Source of the DNA: Epiperipatus broadwayi
Taxonomy: Eukaryota > Onychophora > Udeonychophora > Euonychophora > Peripatidae
NCBI GenBank assembly: GCA_028023455.1
Contig: JAQFVV010012476.1
Span: forward strand, 4,226,055 to 4,290,054
Direction of reading: 5' to 3'
DNA: 64,000 bases
Shown: one piece after another, positions 24,501-36,055 of the stretch
How positions within the stretch are numbered: the first letter of the stretch is position 1
How the letters are laid out: the number at the start of each line of letters is the position of its first letter
Notes under the pieces: model-generated
What the model was told of the DNA's origin: nothing
Databases searched by the model: none
What the model saw: only the letters and a program-made list of their open reading frames with translations
Translations under genes and position numbers: made by a program

Positions 24501-26760
24501 AGGGGTGTGGGTTTTTTTCCTTAGTTTGTGAAGTTTCAATTGAAATAAAATTTACAAAAGCCAGTTTAGGTGGTTGGTTTTTTGTTTTTCAGTTTTTGTA
24601 ATTGTATCAGGGGTGAGGTCCTTTTTTATTTGTAGATTCTGTGTTGTTGAAGTAGGTTGTTGTTTGCGAATGTTGTAATACTTTATACTATCAATAGGAA
24701 GAGTTGTTCAGTTTCTAAGTTATTTCACTTTATCTTTTTTACATAGAAATTTTCTTTATAGGTATTTTGTGTTACTTCCAAAATACTACTTTTTTGTTTT
24801 TTTTCATTATTCTACAAACTAAATCTTATAAAGTTTTGCCAAAGGCTAAATTATATCTTGCATTTTGCGTAATTTTTAAACTAACAATAGTCTTAATAGA
24901 ATTAATTAGAGAAGTAGAATTTGTCAATATGAAGTTGTTTCTTTTTCGATCATGGTTTTCTGGTTTTTGTATTTTTTCTATACTGTTCTTTTTGGTCTTT
25001 GTTTTTCTTAAACTGTGTTTCGGTATTATATTAAGTGTATGTCCTCTTATTATTAGTTCAATTCTTATCCTTACACTATTACACAAACAATATTCTTTTA
25101 TATTCACTTATTAAAAATAGACAAAAAACAAACATTGAGGTTGTTGGTATGCAGCTGAGTAAGCAAATTAGATCTATTGTTGTGGGGAAAACAGTGAGTA
25201 TTTTATTAGTTCTTACATTCTTTGGTTTTTTATATTTGGGGAGAATATATAATACTTAAAGTAAAAATAGTTGGTTTAAAGTTTTATGTATTTTGGGTTG
25301 TTGTTGATAAAAAAGTAAAAAGTATTATATATTATTTTCATACTCATATCTCAATTTTTAATTTTTTCCTTTTGGTGTTTTTGTTTGTGCTTTTGGTCTA
25401 AAGTTGGTCCAAAATATGTCCACACTACTTTATTTTCATACTATTAAACTATATAGTAAATCTAAGGTTTTAATTAAAGCTTACGTAAACATCCATTTAC
25501 ATTATATAAGCATTAGACCAATAACTTAGCTTCTACCCTCCTTTATTCTTCTACTAGTTTAGTTTTATGTGTTCTTTGTTTGCCTAACCTATCAACCCTT
25601 GTTGTCAGTGTACTAGTGCCTCTGGCTTAAATATCTATGAAATAAATAACTTCATTTTTCATATATGTCTGCTATTCTTAGTGGTTTTTATGTAAAACAC
25701 TATTGTACTATATTACTATTAGTTTCCCCCTAAAAGATTAATTTGAGAGATATGATGTTGAATATGTTATGCTAAAATAAAAAAAGTAATAAAATAGAAA
25801 CATAAAGATTAAAGATAAAATACAACAAAAAAATAGTCATCTATTAGATTAAAAAGATTACCATATATACAAATAATTAATAAAAACATAAAAAATACTA
25901 TATCTAAACAAATTATATTATATTTTTTAGTTTTTTTCTTTTAATTTTTTGTACTTTTCTCTTCATTTTATTATAGTATTTCACTTTATTTATATATTTA
26001 CTTTATATAAATACCAAAAATAAAAAAAAAAAAAAAAAAAATATAAAAAGAAAAAAAGCAAATATGAAACAAACCAAGTAGGTACTTAGGTTTTATCCTC
26101 TATTACTTTCCTATTGGGTTTTGTTATTAATATTATACCTATAAAATCAAAATAGGTCATACGGTTTTATTAAGTTCTTCATTTTATTCTATAGTATAGT
26201 TTGGTTTATTACTGTGTGTTTATTCCATATTTATCTGCATTTACATCATTCACAGTTCAATTTCATCTGTAAAAGGAGCAATAACTATAATTATCATGCT
26301 GTTGATTGATAAGTAATGTAAGGAAGATCATATTCAATTGTCACTTTTGGTTCTGTAAAAAAAGTTTTATCTAAATTCATTTTTAAAAGTATTTTTTGTT
26401 TGTAGTTTTTGTAAATATGGAAGGTGGTTATGTCTAAGCTAGTCTTAAGTGACAAATTATGTTTCATAGAATGTAGATGGAATTTGAAGTTGGTCACTAA
26501 GTTTGAAAGTACGTATTTTAAAAGATATGAGTATATTCTTTTATGATGTGCATATATAAAAAAATTAATGTAATACTTATATATTATAAATCAACTTACA
26601 TTAAAACTGAAATCTATAAAGAAAAAAAACTAAAACATAACTATATAAATCAATAAAAAGCAAAAAATCAAACTAATAAACAAATAATCTACTTAAAAAA
26701 CAATAACGTAATATAATTGTGTTGAAAACAAACAATAAATAGATGTGACAAGCAGACAAA
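24500..26760. other. Strand-asymmetric T-rich then A-rich island
   Basis: From 24500 to about 25700 the plus strand is T-rich with G over C. From about 25750 to 26760 it becomes A-rich with an A-run of about 22 near 26022. Hydrophobic frames at 24767-25114 and 25035-25259 follow from T-rich codons. No family, RNA or repeat from elsewhere in the window was recognised. A mitochondrial-derived insert was considered but not supported. Confidence 0.5.
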
Positions 26761-26764
26761 TTGG

Positions 26765-27330
26765 AAACAGGAGTCCATTTGTGTTTTGTTTAAGTAGTTT
26801 AAAATCTTGCTTCACTAATTGCGATGTGTTAAATTCTTTGGTCTCTTCCAAATGACTCTAGAGATCAAGATACGGGTTCATGGACCTATCCATTTCTGCT
26901 ATTTTTGCAGCTAAAATTATAAATTCCTGGACTTTATCCTATTTAATTATTTATTTACTTATATATGATTGGATATGTTATTTTTTTCAAAAATAGAGTT
27001 GTAAGTAATAAAACGTATATTACCAATAGTTTTCATAAAATATTTTTAGTTCTAGTATTTGTACTAGGGTTTATTAAAACAAAAGTGAAAGTAAATCACA
27101 TTTTTAGTCTAAGCACATCATCCAATATTTTGTCTTTCTAAATTAAAATTAGTGAGCCCATACATACTGTTAACAAATACTGTTCTAATATAAGATATAA
27201 ATATAAAAATTTATAATGTTGTATGATAGAATTCCATCACTTAATATTAATTGTTAACTGTCTTTAGAAAATTAAAAGTTTATTTATTCTAAATATAGAA
27301 TATCAAGTTTAGTATAGACATGGGTGAAGG
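26765..27330. other. AT-rich DNA without recognised features
   Basis: No coding frame or repeat identity was found. Confidence 0.5.
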
Positions 27331-27334
27331 TTAC

Positions 27335-27790
27335 TTTCTAGTTTCAGGTGTTACTGGCCTGTACAGTACTGCTTGGAATCAAACTTAGACCCCTAGATTA
27401 GTGATAACAGGTTAGTATATAAAGTATGGTTGTAGTGGTATTCTTTCATCTTCAGTATCATTACTCTAATCAGAGAAATACTGTATGGGAATCAAATCTG
27501 GATCTTTACATTCATGAATGTTAAATTTAAATATGAATCTAAAGAATCCGTGTAGATTCAATGCTAGTTCTGTTGTCAGATTAATAACAGTAAGAAGAAG
27601 GAGAAATAACCCACTTGAAAATATGTTATATACTTGTGTATTTTATTACTAAGATAAAAGTTTAAATAAATTTGAATTTTTCTAAAGATGTTTAACAACT
27701 AATATTAAATGATGGAAATAGTTCAGTATATAAGTACTATTTCTACAAGATATTTCAAAGTCTTCACATTTCTAGTAGAGTATTGGATAT
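27335..27790. mobile_element. Cluster of family B SINE fragments, head to head
   Basis: Minus-oriented fragments occur at about 27340-27405 (CAGGTGTTACTGGCC) and 27440-27530 (GGGAATCAAATCTGGATC). A plus-oriented copy follows from about 27531: AATCTAAAGAATCC, the GTCAGATTAATAACAG region, then TTTTTCTAAAGATGTTTAAC and AATGATGGAAATAGTTCAG. Divergence is higher than in the copy at 54.1 kb. Confidence 0.65.
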
Positions 27791-27906
27791 CTTTTTAATA
27801 TTTTATAAGACTTAGTTAACAATTTAATTTCCGTAATAGTTTACTTATATCTTTAAAAATGAGAACACTATACATTGTTTCATAAAATCATATTTAGAAT
27901 GCTAAT

Positions 27907-28082
27907 TAATACTTATATAAGGCTAGAACCTTAGTACATGTACCTTGAGTGCTTAATTTTAGCAAGAGAGACCACTCCAAATCATAACACAAGATTCAAT
28001 GTTATGATTTGGAGAGGTCTCTTTTGCTAAAATTAAGCACTCAAGGTGCATATACTAAGGTTTTAGCCTTATATAAGTATTA
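27907..28082. repeat. Near-perfect palindrome, arms 82 bp, loop 12 bp
   Basis: Arm 27907-27988 (starting TAATACTTATATAAGGCT) and arm 28001-28082 are reverse complements with about five mismatches, roughly 94% identity. The loop is ACAAGATTCAAT. There is no coding capacity and no second copy in this window. The high identity means a recent origin or conversion between arms. A transcript would fold into an almost perfect 80-bp hairpin. Confidence 0.93.
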
Positions 28083-28144
28083 CGTGCTGATATCACTCTT
28101 AATAAGAATTAATATTTACAACTTTAAATTGATTCAAAATATTT

Positions 28145-28480
28145 CTAATACTAATTAATGTAATATATAAGGGATTCAAACTCAGACTTTCACACAACTC
28201 TCAACTAATCTCATATTGCTGACCCACTTGATCACACACATGTTGAAAAGATAAATAATCACCAATATAGTATTTCATGCTAAACCAGAAATCATCAGTT
28301 GGTCTAGATTACTATCCTCTCACATATATACAATCAATGCTCAGTTTTATATTAAGGTAGCCAATCTTTATACTTTAATGGACCAGCTTCAAACTACTCC
28401 AACCCACAACTCTTCAGCCATCCATTTCATTGAAAATCTGATGATGGAACACCCAAATCCCACATTAGTGGATGTTATGA
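28145..28480 (+). mobile_element. Family A repeat, near full length
   Basis: It starts TAATATATAAGGGATTCAAA and includes GTTGAAAAGATAAATAATCA, AACCAGAAATCATCAGTTGG, the ATATTAAGGTAGCCAATCTT segment, CCAACCCACAACTCTTCAGC and GAAAATCTGATGATGGAACA. It ends at CCCACATTAGTGGAT. It has no inverted right end. Confidence 0.85.
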
Positions 28481-28484
28481 ATAT

Positions 28485-29215
28485 GAAATGGCTAATAAAA
28501 AAGCAGTAAATTTCTTTAAACTTTTTTTATTTTATGCTTTTGATTTTTTCTTATTAAATTGTGGGATAGATTGAAGAAGTGTTGGGGATTGAATTTTCTA
28601 TCATAAATGCAATTTGTGCAACAATCGAACAGTTCTTATGCTTATTAGTGTATTGAAATTTAAGTTAAATATTTTGATACTTATGCATTATCCTATCTAC
28701 CCAAGCTCTGCAGTAATTTTTTTAAATATACAGTTTCAGGGGCATACAAGTATTTCTTATTCATATTTTTTATATCACTGAATATGTGTTAGTTGTTAAG
28801 TTTTAAAAAATTACTAAATTGAATATAAATCCCATTCAGAAACTTTATTTCAGATTTTTTAAAAATATATATTATAACATGTAAATGCCACTATGGTTCA
28901 AGCATTATCATACTTTGTTGACACTCAACATTTTTATTTGGCATTTTGGCAAAATGATGAAAGTTTATGATCTTTTTTTTTTATAGAACATCATTAAGTG
29001 AAGTATTTACAAAGATACAAGATCTTGTCCTTCCAAAAGGTCTGTGCTAATGTGCATGATATCAAACTTTGTTTCTCAAAAATCGGGTTGTTTTTATATT
29101 AAGTTGATGTATGTGTGATATGACACTTTACATTTCTTATACTTTTATTATTTTTATACTAATAAGTTGACTTAATGCAAAAAGTAATAATAAATAAATT
29201 GGGAATATTGTAATT
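28485..29215. other. AT-rich DNA without recognised features
   Basis: Nothing recognisable. Confidence 0.5.
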
Positions 29216-29220
29216 AATTT

Positions 29221-29327
29221 TTGTTTTCCATATGTCATAGCATCTGCTGGGAGGCAAACCCACAACCATCTGCAACCAACTACTTGCTTGCAAGGTGGCT
29301 GTGCTGACCTCTTGGCTAACAATGCTT
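29221..29327 (-). mobile_element. Family C SINE (long form), minus orientation
   Basis: On the minus strand it reads TTAGCCAAGAGGTCAGCACA, GCCACCTTGCAAGCAAGTAG, TTGGTTGCAGATGGTTGTGG, GTTTGCCTCCCAGCAGATGC, then TATGACATATGG and an A-rich end. This is a tRNA-like head plus the family tail. Flanks contain TAATTTTT on both sides, a probable short target-site duplication. Confidence 0.8.
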
Positions 29328-29338
29328 GACTAATTTTT

Positions 29339-29422
29339 TCAGATTTAAACACTTCAAAGTGCAAATTAAAAAAAGCTTGAAAATGAAATTCTTAATTTGC
29401 ACTTCCAAGCATTTGAATCTGA
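29339..29422. repeat. Short inverted repeat, 32-bp arms
   Basis: TTCAGATTTAAACACTTCAA... (29339-29370) pairs with ...AGCATTTGAATCTGAA (29391-29422) at about 27 of 32 positions. It lies right beside the family C insertion. Confidence 0.7.
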
Positions 29423-29424
29423 AT

Positions 29425-30410
29425 AATAATTGCATTAAAAAAGTTAAAAGTGTATAATATAATTAATTTTTGCAATTTTTTTTAAAAAAGTGTAAATATT
29501 AAACATGATTATTGCTTGTCAGCCATTTTTTTTTAATATTTATTGTATGCTTCTAAAACTGTATATTAAAAAAATGTCTGCCAAGCATGCTAAACATGAT
29601 AGCACACATGCACAATATTGTCAAATAAATAATAAATATATATTTTTATTTTTATTACTATTTATCAAAAATTATTAGAAAAAAAAAACTTTTTAGTTCA
29701 AAGGTCAAATTGCACAAAATGGTAGCATTTGTTTATTTTTTATTTGTGAAGAAGAAGTGATTCTAAAAGTTTTGTGTGTATCATTGTAGTTTTTGAATCA
29801 TTTGAAAGAGATTTCTCTTGAATGTAGAAGATAATAATGTTATAATTTATGATATTTTTAAAGGATTTTAATTTATGTCACAAAGAAAAGAAAAAGTTAT
29901 CTTATTCCATTCCAACTAATATAAAAAGTAATCTTTAGGTTTTTAATTTATTTAAATGAATTTATAATTTTTACTAATATTTTACTTATTATATTATATT
30001 TAAAATTAATTTTAATAACAATTACTTCAAAAAATTGTTATATTGATAAAAACTTTAATCAAATTGAAGTCCACCTATATGAAAAATCAAATACTCCAAA
30101 TTCCACTTGATTTATTTAAGATATCTTTGGCCAAGTAAGCGTTAAAAAATCAATGCTATTTATTTTTCACTTTAAATTTAAAATAAAAAAAGTTAAACAA
30201 ATTTAAAAATTAGCATCACGAAAAAAATAATTTCCAAGCAGAAGAGTGGAAGTTCTGAATATAGAATAGCTACATGAATTATCTGTATTTATTATGGTAG
30301 CTTTATTAATATTTGTTTGTATTTTTATTCATAAAATCTATCAATCAGCAATTATATATATATATTTTACATTTGCATTTTTAATTTTAATTAATTTTTT
30401 TTGTTTAATG
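29425..30410. other. AT-rich DNA without recognised features
   Basis: No repeat or coding signal was recognised. Confidence 0.5.
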
Positions 30411-30411
30411 A

Positions 30412-30672
30412 TTGTATTGGATAATAATATTCCTTTGGGATGAGAACTTGTTATGGCAACTTGTTATGGCTAGCTTTAAGTACAAATATTTCAATGTATT
30501 TTCCATAGCAATGAATCCTACGAACCAATCATATTCATTGTATGAGACGCTAGTAAATATAATACTATTAGTGATACTTTGCATTATATTTTTACTAACA
30601 GTATATCAACATCTTATACACAGAAATAGGTTGATTCAGAATTTCTTTTACTCACCAATAAAACAAAATTAG
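30412..30672 (+). CDS. Unidentified 86-codon open frame with one hydrophobic segment
   Basis: The frame encodes a polypeptide with a strongly hydrophobic stretch at about residues 47-64 (LVNIILLVILCIIFLLTV), followed by a basic end (HLIHRNRLIQN). A single membrane span is conceivable. T-rich codons generate hydrophobic frames by chance in DNA of this composition, and there is no family resemblance or splice context. I regard it as probably not a gene. Confidence 0.15.
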   Translation: MYWIIIFLWDENLLWQLVMASFKYKYFNVFSIAMNPTNQSYSLYETLVNIILLVILCIIFLLTVYQHLIHRNRLIQNFFYSPIKQN

Positions 30673-30879
30673 ATAACCATGGGTTAACCAATATTAAGCT
30701 GCATTGTAATAAATAGAATGAGTAATAAACACAATGTTTGTAAATATGACATCTTTGCCATCAAGTTGCTTCATATTATTTATAATTTTTTTTTAGTCAG
30801 TGACATATTGACACCTATATGACAACTCAAGTTATCACCAAAGGTAACCCTATACTTATGAATAAATGAAGACCCAGAT

Positions 30880-31095
30880 CATCCCATTCCTACCATTTTC
30901 AACCATTATTGATTCACTGTGGAATGAAGGGCTCTCTAATTCAATCCATCTTTTCTGATCTCTAGCCTCTCTTCTCCACATCACATCAGCACACTTTTTT
31001 ATTTTATACATCCATCTCACATATGGTCTGTTTCTAGGTCTTATGCCCTCTTTTGGAATCTGATTTAAGATTTCAACTGACCATCTATTATTAGA
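30880..31095 (-). pseudogene. 3'-terminal fragment of an RTE-clade LINE
   Basis: On the minus strand it matches the last 215 bp or so of the copy at 263-1975: GATGGTCAGTTGAAAT, a CAAAAGAGGGCATAAGACC variant, then ATGGATGTATAAAATAAAAA and a TGATGTGGAGAAGAG block. It ends in a CAATAATGGTTGAAAATGG-like tail. It is diverged and heavily 5'-truncated. Confidence 0.88.
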
Positions 31096-31349
31096 TATTA
31101 TTTGATGTTGGACATCTAATTGAAATAACTAGCTAAAAATAATGGTATATTTTTCAAACTAGCTGGTTTTATTCTTAGGTTCTGGGCATGACTACAAGGA
31201 TCATAAAGTTCTTATTAGCTAAAACTGGCTATGTTAAAAAAAAAAAAAAATCAGACTGCATGACAGGCTAAAATGAGGTCAGTCTGGTTTTATTTTTAAC
31301 TTGTATGTCTCGCAAAATAGCTAGTTGTTAATGCGTAAAAATATTCTTT

Positions 31350-32010
31350 TCTTTTTACTTGTATATATAACGCAAGTGAATATTAGAATCTGTAATATTT
31401 CTTTTCGTAATTAGCTACATTTTCCAAGTAGACTAATTACAAACTCTAAGCCGCAGCGTCTTTATAATTAAATGAAATGTGTTTGTCAAGAAAAATGTCT
31501 TCTTTTCTTGTTGTCTCACGCTGTTATTATGAAACTTTAATGAATTTCCGTGGGTTGTCTTTTAATTTTTTAACCAAAACTCTTCAAAAAGTTATAATTA
31601 CACGAAGTTAGTAGTTGTTTATTACGACGTCAAAAAAAGAAAGTTTTCCATTTTTTCCTTTTTTTTTTGAGGAATATAACCTTGAAATCTTTTTTTAGTT
31701 TTCCCAACCTCTGCATCAAGCCAAAAGCCGTTAAATTATCTTCGATTGTTTCCATAGCAACTGATTGCTTAATGATTATCTAATAGGAGTGAATAGCGAG
31801 CCAGCGTGTTTACAATTCTAAATAATTCCAACTAATTAGTGGTTGTTCAGAAAGTAGTTCCTTTGAAATAAGAATACAACATTGTATTTATAAAATTATA
31901 GAAATTGATTATTGAATATAGTAAGTATAACTACTCAGTTTAGGAATAAAAAGTTTTTATTCACGTGACAAAAAAGTTTCAGCTCACGTGACTTTTTAAA
32001 CAAAAGTTTA
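31350..32010. promoter_or_regulatory. Unique, CpG-containing segment; candidate regulatory DNA
   Basis: This is the longest stretch in the first half that matches no other part of the window and keeps several CpGs. It contains GTTTCCATAGCAAC at 31748-31761, a full match to the RFX-type X-box pattern GTHNYYATRRNAAC. It also contains two TCACGTGAC E-boxes 23 bp apart (31961-31969 and 31984-31992) and an ACGTCA at about 31628. No transcript or ORF is attached to it. Each motif could arise by chance in 64 kb, so this is a suggestion only. Confidence 0.25.
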
Positions 32011-32280
32011 ACTTTTTTCTTTAATCATAATTCTGCATATACAAATTTGCAGATACTTTTAGTTTTATATAAATAAAAAAAACACCAGTTTAATACAAAT
32101 AGTAAAAATAAAATCTAGTTAAAATTAAGCAACTGTTAATAGCACATTGCATATCAAAAAACGCAGGAAACATCATACACCAGCTTCCCTAGGGATGCTT
32201 CATCAGCCAAAGAAAAACAGTTTAAAAAAAGCCAATACTTAACAGGATATCTTTTCTTATTTTATGCTTTGTGTAAAGTG

Positions 32281-32345
32281 ATTTGGCGCAATGGCAGATT
32301 GGCCGATTCTGGAGGTCAAAGTCTATGAATCGCTGCTCCACTCTG
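32281..32345 (+). mobile_element. tRNA-like fragment with intact A box
   Basis: TTGGCGCAATGGCAGATTGG is a good tRNA D-arm/A box, and the next 45 bp faintly resemble a tRNA. The B box is poor (GTCTATGAATCGC), so it is not a working tRNA gene. It may be a decayed tRNA pseudogene or SINE head. Confidence 0.25.
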
Positions 32346-32847
32346 TTATTTCTAGGTATAAACCTCTTTTGAACTTCTGCGCATTAAACTATTTGAGTAA
32401 TTCAATAAAATAAAACTACTTAAATGTCCATACGTCAATGAATTATTGTGTCTTATGGGTTGATTACGGATATAAAAACCCTACGTTTAATTGAATTGTG
32501 AAATAAATCTATTTGAAATGAGTTTGAATCTAAAGTCTTGCGAATGGCAGATGAATGGTATAATCACTATACATCATGATTTTCTTCAATTACGATAAAA
32601 CTAGTATTATTATAATTTGTTTATACTAACTCGTACTTTGCACCATCAGTATTAAATAAAAAGGATGAGTTCTTTTTAGGTATTTTTTTTTTTTTTATAA
32701 ATATGTTTGTGGCCAGCAAATACCAACATTATAAATACAAATTTGCACTTCTTACTTTAAACACTTTTCAGCAAAAAAAAAAAAATGTTATGGATATAGA
32801 CACACAATTTGATGTTTCAACTATCCTGCAACTTCCTCAGAATCACT

Positions 32848-32926
32848 CCTACTTCAATTTCTTAAAAATTTACAAAAAAAAAAAAAAAAAGCTGTTGTTG
32901 CCACATTTTTAAGAAATTGAAATAGG
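32848..32926. repeat. 22-bp-arm hairpin with an A-run in the loop
   Basis: CCTACTTCAATTTCTTAAAA at 32848 pairs with ATTTTTAAGAAATTGAAATA ending 32926. The loop contains an A16-A17 run. Confidence 0.75.
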
Positions 32927-33129
32927 CCGAAAGATTAAAATGACTAGAATTATATTGAAACTAAAATCACTAAAGGATGTGATGATTGGCTAACTATCAT
33001 TCCTACACAGATAAGCAGACTCTTGGCATGGATTAAAATTCTTATAGTCTTCACATATTCACCTGATAGAATGAATAATAAGATACAATATAAATATTCA
33101 TTGACTCAGAGAACAGTTTAAATCAAATG

Positions 33130-33480
33130 TTTTTAATAACAACAATATTGCCATCAGCATGGGATTTGGGCATTCTATCGTCAGATTTTCGATGGTATGG
33201 ATGGCTGAAGAGTTGGATGTTGGAATAGATTGAAGCCTTTTCATAAGTGTATAAAGATTTTCTATCTTAATGTAAACTAAGCACTGATTATATATATATA
33301 TGGGAGATGATAATCAGAATCAATTAATGAATGCTGGTTCAGCATGAAATACATGTATTGGTGATTATTTATCTTTTCTACATGTGCGTGGTTATGTGTA
33401 TCAGTAGTATGAGATAGTATAAATAGTTGAAGGTTGTTTGAAAGTCTGAGTTCAAATCCCCTATATTTATAATAAAATGA
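33130..33480 (-). mobile_element. Family A repeat, near full length, minus orientation
   Basis: The minus strand carries the ACTCAGACTTTCAAACAACC start and the GTAGAAAAGATAAATAATCA block. After these come GCTTAGTTTACATTAAGATA, the CCATACCATCGAAAATCTG segment and the far end GCCCAAATCCCATGCTGATG. It preserves the single-arm structure. Confidence 0.85.
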
Positions 33481-33484
33481 GTAA

Positions 33485-34820
33485 ATTAATGAAAACTACA
33501 TTATAGTGCATTTCTTATATTTTTGATTCTTAGTTAGAGGATAGACCTAAATAAGTAAAAGCTAAATGTAAATTGATTGGGGTAGAATCTTTACATGTAT
33601 GATGCCTTCTATAATATGCCATATTATAACACAATCCTACTTATTTTTAGTAAGTGCCATGATATTTATCTAATTAACCTTGATTTCTAAAAAGTTTATT
33701 TTCCAGATAATTAACACTACATAGTTATTTTAATGACCAATTTTAGATTTCTAGTTAGATGAGCTACTGGGTCGGTAATTTGGAAAAATTTTAAAATTGT
33801 TAGTCTACTTTGTTACTACTTTTGATTTCAGAATGTTTGATATTAGATTATTTGATTTTTTATAACATTTTAAAATTTACAAACTGTTGATGTATTACAA
33901 AGTTTTTATATGAATGTTACCAAGAGTCCCGTGATGAAATAGAAGTGTTACCTGCCTGACATATCTATAGACCAGAAACAAATCTATGGAGCAGTTAAGT
34001 TGAAATTTTTTTATCCAGGTAGTCTGTTCTATGAACAACTGAGTTAACTATCTAACTCTGGTTAGTAAATGGGTGTATTTAGATATTTTTAATTTGATGT
34101 CAAAACAAAAATAAAGACACTCAGTAATTGCCAAGGCTGATGGATGTGCTTGTATGAGAAATTATTGGAAACGATTGACTTATTTCTCAGGAGATTAAGA
34201 AGTTCACCCACTAGAAATGGCAAAGTGACCATAATCCATAGATTTTGAACCCCAAAATCTGCCACTCTATGACTGCATTAAATCACATAAGGTTATCTTG
34301 CATTCAGTTTGCATCCCCTTTTACTTATATACATATTAACGAAAGATTAACAGATGCAAAGTTTAAAAATATTTTATATATTAATACTGTCATAATAAAT
34401 CCTAAATCAATCAGAAACGTAGGGGAAAAGACTGCTGTCCTCACCCATAGTATAAATAAATAATGAAAGATTGAAAATGGCGGAATTCTTACGTTTAATA
34501 TAATGATATCAAATCTTAGACTTTTCCCATTTCCATAAATAACCTAATTAATTATTTCTTTAAAGTTCTAACACGAAATTGACACCTTAATTAATAATGA
34601 ATATCTAAGTTATTTTTCTGAAAAAAAGAAAATCTCTATAATCAACCATTAATGTCAATCTAATGATTCCAGTAATTAATCTCTTCGCATGTTTTAACAG
34701 AAGAGATTGTATTACTATTTTCATTAAAAAAAAAAGGAAAAAAAAGAGAGGATTAAAAACCGAACTAAGAAGGTTAAGAAATATATTATTTCTGTTGCAT
34801 TAACGAATCAATGTTAATAT
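33485..34820. other. AT-rich DNA without recognised genes
   Basis: The segment at 33940-34090 shares AACTATCTAACTCTGGTTAG-like wording with 54060-54115, a hint of another old repeat. The rest is unremarkable. Confidence 0.4.
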
Positions 34821-34824
34821 ATAT

Positions 34825-35231
34825 AAAGTTAATTGTAAATTAATACACTGTACAGGCTTACATATACCTGCACATAATGTAATATATAAAGGATTCTAAC
34901 CCAGACTTTCACACAACCCTCAACTCTCCATGCCATCTCATATTGCTGATCCACCTAATCATACACATGTTGAAAAGATAAATAATCACCAAATATACGT
35001 ATTTCATGCTAAACTAGCAATCATCAGTTGGTCTAGATTACTATCCTCTCACATATATACAATCAATGCTCAGCTTTATATTAAGATAGCCAATCTTCAT
35101 ACTTTAATGGACAGGCTTCAAACTACTCCAACCCACAACTCTTCAGTCATCCATTTCATTGAAAATCTGATCAGGTGGGTCAGCAATACGAGATGGCATG
35201 GAGAGTTGAGGGTTGTGTGAAAGTTAATTGT
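34825..35231 (+). mobile_element. Family A element with inverted end and target-site duplication
   Basis: The direct repeat AAAGTTAATTGT lies at 34825-34836 and 35220-35231. Inside, CTTTCACACAACCCTCAACT near 34905 and its complement at the right end (AGTTGAGGGTTGTGTGAAAG) form arms of about 50 bp. They enclose the standard family A middle. The left flank shows the ACTGTACAGGCTTACATATA tip also seen at 48.2 kb. The duplication length suggests reverse-transcription-type insertion. Confidence 0.8.
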
Positions 35232-35234
35232 TGT

Positions 35235-35810
35235 ATTTATGAAGTAATGCTTTTATTTTTTTTATTAAAAACCATTTTAATTTTAAAGCGACGTTTATTC
35301 ATTATTATAATAGTAAAAAGCCCTTTCGAAAATGACTACGGTCATTTCACTCACCCCCTCCTCTCTCATAAAAGAAATTGGGAGAGAGAGAAAAAAAACT
35401 ATTCTATCAATGAGGTTTGAAATGACTGTACAAACCAGTCTATGAACCACAAATATGACCACATATCAGAACATGCTGGTCCATTTTTCTGTTTACTTGA
35501 TATTTTATGATGTGATCTTTTAGTTTCCTCAGCAGAAACTTTTCTTCCCAAAATACTTCAACACCATGTCTAATTGTAGCTCTTGAATGTATTCCATTCT
35601 CCACCATATCTTCTCAATGGAAACCAATGGATATTGCACTTTTTTAGAAGGTTTTGAGATAATCTTTATAACATAAATGGGGTTTACCTCTTCTACAAAA
35701 CCCATGTTCAAGTTCATCATAAACACCATCTTTCATTATTAATTTATTTGACATGTCCAACCCAACAATGATGTGATTTTACTAGTCAACTCAATAGTAT
35801 CACACCCAGA
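35235..35810. other. Unassigned; antisense open frame at 35529-35729
   Basis: A 66-codon minus-strand frame of mixed composition (VNPIYVIKIISKPSKKVQYP region) is present. It lies in a less AT-biased stretch next to family D and LINE remnants, so it may be another mobile-element fragment. I recognise no family. Confidence 0.25.
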
Positions 35811-35811
35811 A

Positions 35812-36055
35812 ACCTGAACATCATCACATGATCACCATCTCTTATGCCAGCACATAACTGTTTTTAAAAAGATGCAGTGCTCTCAGATCCAAGGCTCCTC
35901 ACTGACAAAGGCCATAAGCCAGAAACTAGTCTGGGGATATTGGAATATTAGGCACTAGATGGTGATTTTATGCACACACCTTCTGTCATTGATTACTCTG
36001 GTTGACACTGGATGGCATTACTGTATGGAGAGTTGTGCCTGTTTAATTAAAGCTG
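35812..36055. mobile_element. Family D fold-back element, one short arm
   Basis: It starts ATCATCACATGATCACCATC, the family D tip, jumps after about 55 bp to GTGCTCTCAGATCCAAGGCT, and continues through CCATAAGCCAGAAACTAGTC, GGCACTAGATGGTGATTTTA and TTGATTACTCTGGTTG. The right tip is lost. It abuts the LINE remnant at 36056. Confidence 0.75.

Noticed and set aside
23930-24601. Several Phe-rich, membrane-like frames
   Set aside because: They arise from poly-T sequence, with no conserved motif.
24767-25259. Hydrophobic frames considered as a mitochondrial-derived insert
   Set aside because: T-rich composition suggested it, but I could not match any respiratory-chain protein or organellar RNA order.
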